The notes under the pieces: model-generated | The model's input: only the letters and a program-made list of their open reading frames with translations | What the model was told of the DNA's origin: nothing | Databases searched by the model: none | Made by a program: the position numbers and the translations under genes | Assembly (NCBI RefSeq): GCF_023856365.1 | Contig: NC_064538.1 | Span: 8,006,435 to 8,070,434 of the forward strand | Reading direction: 5' to 3' | Length of the DNA stretch: 64,000 bases | Source of the DNA: Brienomyrus brachyistius | Taxonomy: Eukaryota; Chordata; Actinopteri; Osteoglossiformes; Mormyridae | In this document: positions 59,401 to 64,000 of the stretch, one piece after another | How positions within the stretch are numbered: the first letter of the stretch is position 1 | Layout: the number at the start of each line of letters is the position of its first letter

Positions 59401-62400
59401 TCATATCCACAAAAATACGGAGTAATTTATGCACGTGACACGTGTTTTGCACATTTGTGGATCGTTACATGTGTGATTTCCCTCCTATTTATTTGCAAAC
59501 TTTATCGCAGTGTTGGAGTTAAGGATTAAACCCAAACAGGTCTCTGGAATATTTCAGTATAAATCCTCATATTCCCACATACATCATCAAGCAAGAATAC
59601 CAGGGAGCCGGAAAGTGGGTTCAGCCGTGGGTTTAAACCTTAACTGTGACAACGCGATAAAAATTAACTTGTATTCTCTTTTTACATTCAGTTTTCCAGC
59701 TGTTGTATCTTTCAGCAAAAGCAAGCAACACCCTTTGGTTTTTCATGTTTCTTTGCAGGCGTGTTTTAATTAACATTTCAGTGTTTGTGTGTGCAGTTCA
59801 CGTTGAATAGCCTAGCTGTCTTTTGTACTTCAAACAGACACACACAAAATTAGTAATGGAAAAGTATTGTGAGTGAACTCAAATTTAAAAAAAAATATAT
59901 TTTCCCACTCTGACCTCCCTATAACGCAGCTGATCTGTAGAAAAAAAATCACAAATGCATCACTATCCACAAATATGTATTTTTATTTATTCATTCATTC
60001 ATTTTCATTTATATATGACATAAGTTTTATGTCAGTTCATCTCATCCCGATACAACATATAGATATTTTATCGGGATATGACATGACTTGCATCAGTATA
60101 TGACATTTTGGTCATATCAGACAGCCCTAATGTCTAGACATATTGAATATTGTCGCCACAGCATTAAAACAAAAGTTTTCAAATCTACCAACACTGGGAA
60201 ATGTATTTAAACATGTGTGCTTGATTAAAAAAAAAATAAATAAATAAAATTGGAACATAGGCAATTACTGACAAAGCAGCCCCCTTCCACTTTGCGTTTA
60301 TGAGTCTTTGTGCCGGTTACAGTGTTTTGGCATTAATTGCATCCAGTAAACTGACTCTCCTTAAACTTAAATTCAACAGAACACTGAATGGAAAGCAATA
60401 TACAATAGGAGTATTTATCCTAAGCACCTTAAATCTCTCTTTGTCTCCTTCGCAACATAATAAATTCCAAGTTTAAAATTTGTTAGGTGTCGTCTATGTT
60501 CCGGGAGCCACATTGCAAAGTCTGTTATCGTCGCGACTCCTACCCCCCTGCCTCCACCTGTATTTTTATTTTACAGGATAAATGAATAACCTGCCCCCCT
60601 CCTAGTGCCCCCACCATCTCTGTCACTTCTATTTCCTTTAATAATTGCTTGTTCTGACACACATGTTAGTATTTGTCAGTAGGAGTTTGAAGGGCAGGTG
60701 GCTTATGGTTTAATTTAATTCTTACTGCTTCAGCTTAGTGTCGGTCATGTCTTAGATGCTAACTGGCATATTTAGGTCAGTGAGGCGTAAAGCCAGGGAA
60801 AGCAGGTTCTCAGAAGATCTGTGCCCAGTGCTCTGTGATGCCCTGCCTCTCCTGCCCTGCCCCTGGCAGCCATCACCCTGGCTTCGATCCGCTCTATGGG
60901 GCATGCATGCTTGGACCTGACTGACTCCTCAGGGGTTGCTGTCGTGTGGCTGCAGCCGATCCCCTCGAGTGCCATTTTAGCCGTTCCCCTCGTCCTCCGT
61001 GGGTAGGGTCGTTGGGAGAAGTTGCCCCCAGTAGCTGGGCACCTGTGGCAGGTACAGGTGCTCTGTTGGAGGAGAGCTAGTGAGTGATGACTCTGACTGT
61101 TCAGTAATGTCCGCTGTGTTAATGCGGCTTTATCCTGCACCCCCACCAGATTTGCATCCTGCTCTTCGTCTGCCTCTACATCGTCTCCCACCTTATCATC
61201 ACACACTTCAAGAAGAGCGCAGAGTTTGTCGCGGGTGAGTAACCCCACCCTTTGGGGCCCTTCCCCCTGTGCCCCTTATCTGCCTCGTATTTGTCTCATG
61301 GGTGCGATGAACACAGGGTGGGGGCTGGAACACCATTTGAAGTAGGTGGGAACGCGGTGTTTATATACCCATGCCTGCCGGCCAATTGAGACCCTGCCGT
61401 GCATTTGTTTTTGTTTTTTTAAATTTTATCTGGTTGTTTTCAGCATGTTATTTTAAGGCCATCGAGTGTGTTTTCAGTAGGTGTTTCAGTGAGCCATGTC
61501 AACCCCCACCCCCAATCTGTGATTGTCCTGGATCTGTAGTAGTAACTTATTTGAAATGTAGCAGTGCTACGAATGAGTGAAATGAGTAAGTGATCCGAGT
61601 GTTGCAACCGCTGCTGGATCGTTCGCGCATTTGCAAGACTCAGACCGGCAGGAGTGCAGCTCATACCCTCAACCCGTCATTACAGCGCCTCACCAAATGA
61701 GCAGGATTTAGAATACAATTGACAGAGGTGGAAAGTTTAGGTTCAGAAAGTACAAATTCAAACCAAGAATTTGTTTCAACCAGCCAGTTAAGCATAAAGA
61801 GTCACATTCATCGAGTCCTCAGTTGGTTGGTTGAAACAAAATCTTGGTCTGGATTTGTACTTTCTGGATCTGAACTTCCCACCCCTGAGAATTGAATACA
61901 ATAAAGTGACTGAAGATTATCTCCTCACCAACTGTATTTTCAGTCCAGTTCACTGTGGTACCTCATAGTGCAAGGTACCAGTTAATTATCTGGGTCAGGA
62001 CACTGGTGAAGAATTGCTCTTTGTAATTAATCATTATATTCAATAGGCAATAACTGGTGTGTTATTTTTATGATGAAATACTGGGAGTGATTCATCTGCA
62101 AGGAATGAAAGGAGTCAATTTAGGAGTCGTTTAAAATTATCTGTCATCTGTGGCAAGACAAGCTGTCATTTTATAGAGCTGACAAAACCAAAAAACTCCA
62201 TTGTAGACCTTGTCAGCATAGAATCTCTTAAAGTTATTGCATTTTTTAAATGGGTATTATAAACAAAATGATTTGGAGAAAAATCCATAATTATGCGTTT
62301 CAGTCATATTTATTTTTAAGGGAAATTCAGACATTCATTCAAACTCATTACAACAATGGTCATTATTATTTTGAGCTTTTAGATTAGGTCGACATTTTTG

Positions 62401-63920
62401 TGTCCTCTGGATGATAACATTTATTGCCTCAATCTCCAGCTTTTGCGGTGGTGTTGGAAAAATACACATTTCTTAGGATAATATGCGTGTTATACAAACT
62501 ATAGTTTTGTTTTTTTAAGTAAAACAATGCGTTCTGAATAAAAGCTTTCACTCAATCAAGGTTTTGAAAAGTAAATCGATTAAATTTTCTTCTTACTGTG
62601 TGTGAATTTTTTTTTTTTCTACAATAGAAAATGTTATTATATTTGCTATAATTAAAAATGCTTACTCAGTAATGGAAGTCCGTTTGCCGGGGATCACAGT
62701 CAGTGAGCGTAATATGTGTAAACGAAGTGGCAGAAGTGACCATTAACATACTGGGGCAGGAGATGGATGCGGGAGGGTCCAGAGGGCTTGGCACAGTGCC
62801 CACAGGGCTCCCGTCATGCTCACAGGTATTCTGAGCATGCGGAGTAAACGCTCCTGTTTACTCATGGGAACGTTTGTTATTCACAGGCTGAGCCAAGCTG
62901 ATCCGTGTCTGCCTGACAACACAGAGAAAGATTGATTTGTTTTCCGTCTCTTGGCTTCCCTCTCCCTACTCCCACTTTTCCGTCACGGCATTTACCTCTG
63001 TCAGCTCGCCCTAAATCTTATATTTCAAACTCGTAAAGCACATGTCTTTCCGCTGTGTCATAGGTCCCTAAATCTTACACTTGACATGTTTTGTATACTG
63101 TCTTAGCCAAGAAAATACCCAGTCTCTATGTGTGCATATATACCAGAAGGAGCTGCTGTCAAATTTATTTATCTTAATCGCTGGTATGTGAGCAGTGCGT
63201 GTCATGACTAATGCAGCTGGCTGCCGATTGGTGGGCTGAGCCCAGCAGACTTGTGGCTGTCGTCAATTGATGTCCATCTGTTGCTGTTTCAGATGACAGT
63301 GAAGATGCCATGGTGAACAGGATTGCGTAAGTGTACTCCTATTTCCCAAGACACCCCCCCCCTTCAATCTGCTCATTTATTTCTGTTTATTACTCTATCC
63401 ATGGTGTAAGTTAGGGTCAGACCGAGCTGGTTTTGGAGCACATGTGTATTTACAGGCATTTTTAATTGTAAATGTCCGTCTACGTGGTATTGAAGTGATG
63501 CCCTGTCTGTCTACAGCTTCTTGAGCCCCTCTGTCCTGTTTTGTTGCCCTTTGTCCCTCCACAGTGGCACCTACTCCCCCCCCCCCCCCCCCCCCCCTCT
63601 GCTGGAACACATCCAGTGCAGGGACACAGATCACAGATACCTCTCTAACTCTGCAGATAGTCGCCTGTTTTGTACACTCATTTCAAAATTCCTCCCTGGT
63701 AATCCACTGCCTCTCTGCTTCTCCCTCCCCTGTTCTTATCTGCCCCTCTGCCCCTCTTTCCTTTCTCATCACTCCCCCAGGCTTTGGCTGTGCACCTTCA
63801 CGCTCTCCGTCGCCGTGGGCGCCGTCCTCCTGCTGCCCTTGTCCATCCTGTCCAATGAGGTCCTGCTCTCGTTTCCGCACAGCTACTACATGCAGTGGCT
63901 CAACGGCTCACTCATCCACG
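53454..63920 (+). CDS. lmbr1l: LMBR1-like multi-pass membrane protein, 5' part (exons 1-4; runs off the window)
   Basis: Exons are 53454-53516, 61150-61234, 63293-63326 and 63781-63920, with GT-AG introns and joining phases (63+85+34+140 nt). They encode about the first 107 residues. The protein starts MEADDVSVREQMFHDRVREI, then a transmembrane helix (ICILLFVCLYIVSHLIIT), an acidic loop DDSEDAMVNRIA and the family block CTFTLSVAVGAVLLLPLSI...SNEVLLSFPHSYYMQWLNGSLIHG. This block matches LMBR1L (lipocalin-1 interacting receptor, a negative regulator of Wnt signalling in lymphocytes) and its paralogue LMBR1. Neighbourhood with dnajc22 and the wnt1 cluster favours lmbr1l. The full protein is about 490 residues, so roughly four fifths lie beyond the window. 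Intron 1 is unusually long at 7.6 kb. Confidence 0.9.
57980..58290 (+). mobile_element. Diverged tRNA-like SINE copy
   Basis: GTGCTGTAGTGGTTAGCATT, GTTCTCCCCATGTTGTC, CAATCCAAAAACATGCAGAGG and CCCATCCTCGGTTAATCCC parallel the complete copy at 51488-51848. The oligo-C position is expanded to 25 C. The (GATG)n tail is short. Confidence 0.7.
59090..60130. mobile_element. About 1-kb TIR element with subterminal repeats
   Basis: The left end TAGGACTGTGCCTGTGCGAT and the right end CAGACAGCCCTAA are imperfect inverted repeats (TAGGRCTGT). ATCCACAAATATGTA-like motifs recur near 59325, 59341 and 59963, with an inverted CATTTGTGGAT near 59452. No transposase was recognised, so it looks non-autonomous. 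A clear target-site duplication was not seen. A solo left end is at 31671-31755. Confidence 0.55.
61235..63780 (+). other. lmbr1l introns 2 and 3
   Basis: Apart from exon 3 (63293-63326) only intronic DNA is seen, with the 61.7 kb foldback element and a 22-nt C run at 63576-63597. Confidence 0.8.
61723..61887. mobile_element. hAT-type foldback MITE, 165 bp
   Basis: CAGAGGTGGAAAGT at the left and ACTTCCCACCCCTG at the right are terminal inverted repeats, and the inner arms (TTTGTTTCAACCAGCCAG / TTGGTTGGTTGAAACAAA) also pair. The flanks are ACAATTGA (61715-61722) and AGAATTGA (61888-61895), an 8-bp duplication with one mismatch, as hAT elements make. Confidence 0.75.
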
Positions 63921-64000
63921 GTAGGCCGCCCCTCACTGCTCCACCCTGAGACCCACGGTCTAGCAGGCTAGCCGGGCAGCTCTGCTGGTTGGCCTCGATA

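Larger units (their letters stand above)
53517..61149 (+). other. lmbr1l intron 1
   Basis: The 7.6 kb intron has donor GTAAGT and acceptor CCCACCAG. It contains a SINE copy, a 25-nt C run and a roughly 1 kb TIR element. No nested gene was recognised; open frames of 60-170 codons here show no domain. Confidence 0.8.

Noticed and set aside
60772..61248. Minus-strand 158-codon frame
   Set aside because: It lies antisense over lmbr1l exon 2 and shows no recognisable domain; the plus-strand exon explains the sequence.

Overview
This window looks like a piece of a ray-finned fish (teleost) chromosome. Genes are split by GT-AG introns. The intergenic DNA is rich in (CA)n, (GA)n and (TA)n, long G/C homopolymers, tRNA-like SINEs and small DNA transposons of the kinds common in teleosts. 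Every gene recognised has vertebrate orthologues. I could not run a database search, so the species is not identified.

Layout, left to right. (1) arf3, minus strand, four coding exons (1579-3408), giving a complete 181-residue ARF GTPase. (2) wnt10b, minus strand, four coding exons (9595-13169), 420 residues, including a 74-nt first exon found by splice phase and signal peptide. (3) A 4.8 kb divergent gap, then wnt1, plus strand, four exons (17992-21993), 370 residues. (4) About 10 kb of non-coding DNA downstream of wnt1, with a long polypurine/G-run tract and a homeodomain-site-rich block that may be regulatory. (5) A broken GPRC5-family receptor pseudogene, minus strand (30656-31367). (6) rps26, plus strand, four coding exons (32865-36620), 115 residues, with a decayed Tc1-like transposon in intron 2. 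(7) ikzf4 (Eos), minus strand, seven coding exons (40567-44475), 565 residues, convergent with rps26. (8) dnajc22, minus strand, three coding exons (48958-51035), 342 residues. (9) The first four exons of lmbr1l, plus strand (53454-63920), which runs out of the window.

The two Wnt genes are secreted morphogens of the classic head-to-head wnt1/wnt10b pair and probably share control DNA between and around them. The other genes are not functionally linked to them: arf3 is a Golgi GTPase, rps26 a ribosomal protein, ikzf4 a lymphoid transcription factor, dnajc22 a membrane J-protein and lmbr1l a multi-pass receptor-like protein. Their orthologues lie in two parts of human 12q13 (WNT1/WNT10B/ARF3/LMBR1L/DNAJC22 and RPS26/IKZF4). 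The value of the order is mainly as a record of conserved and compressed synteny.

Exon joins were checked by splice consensus, codon phase and length divisibility for every gene. UTR ends, promoters and enhancer calls are inference. I found no RNA gene, CRISPR array or novel multi-gene system.
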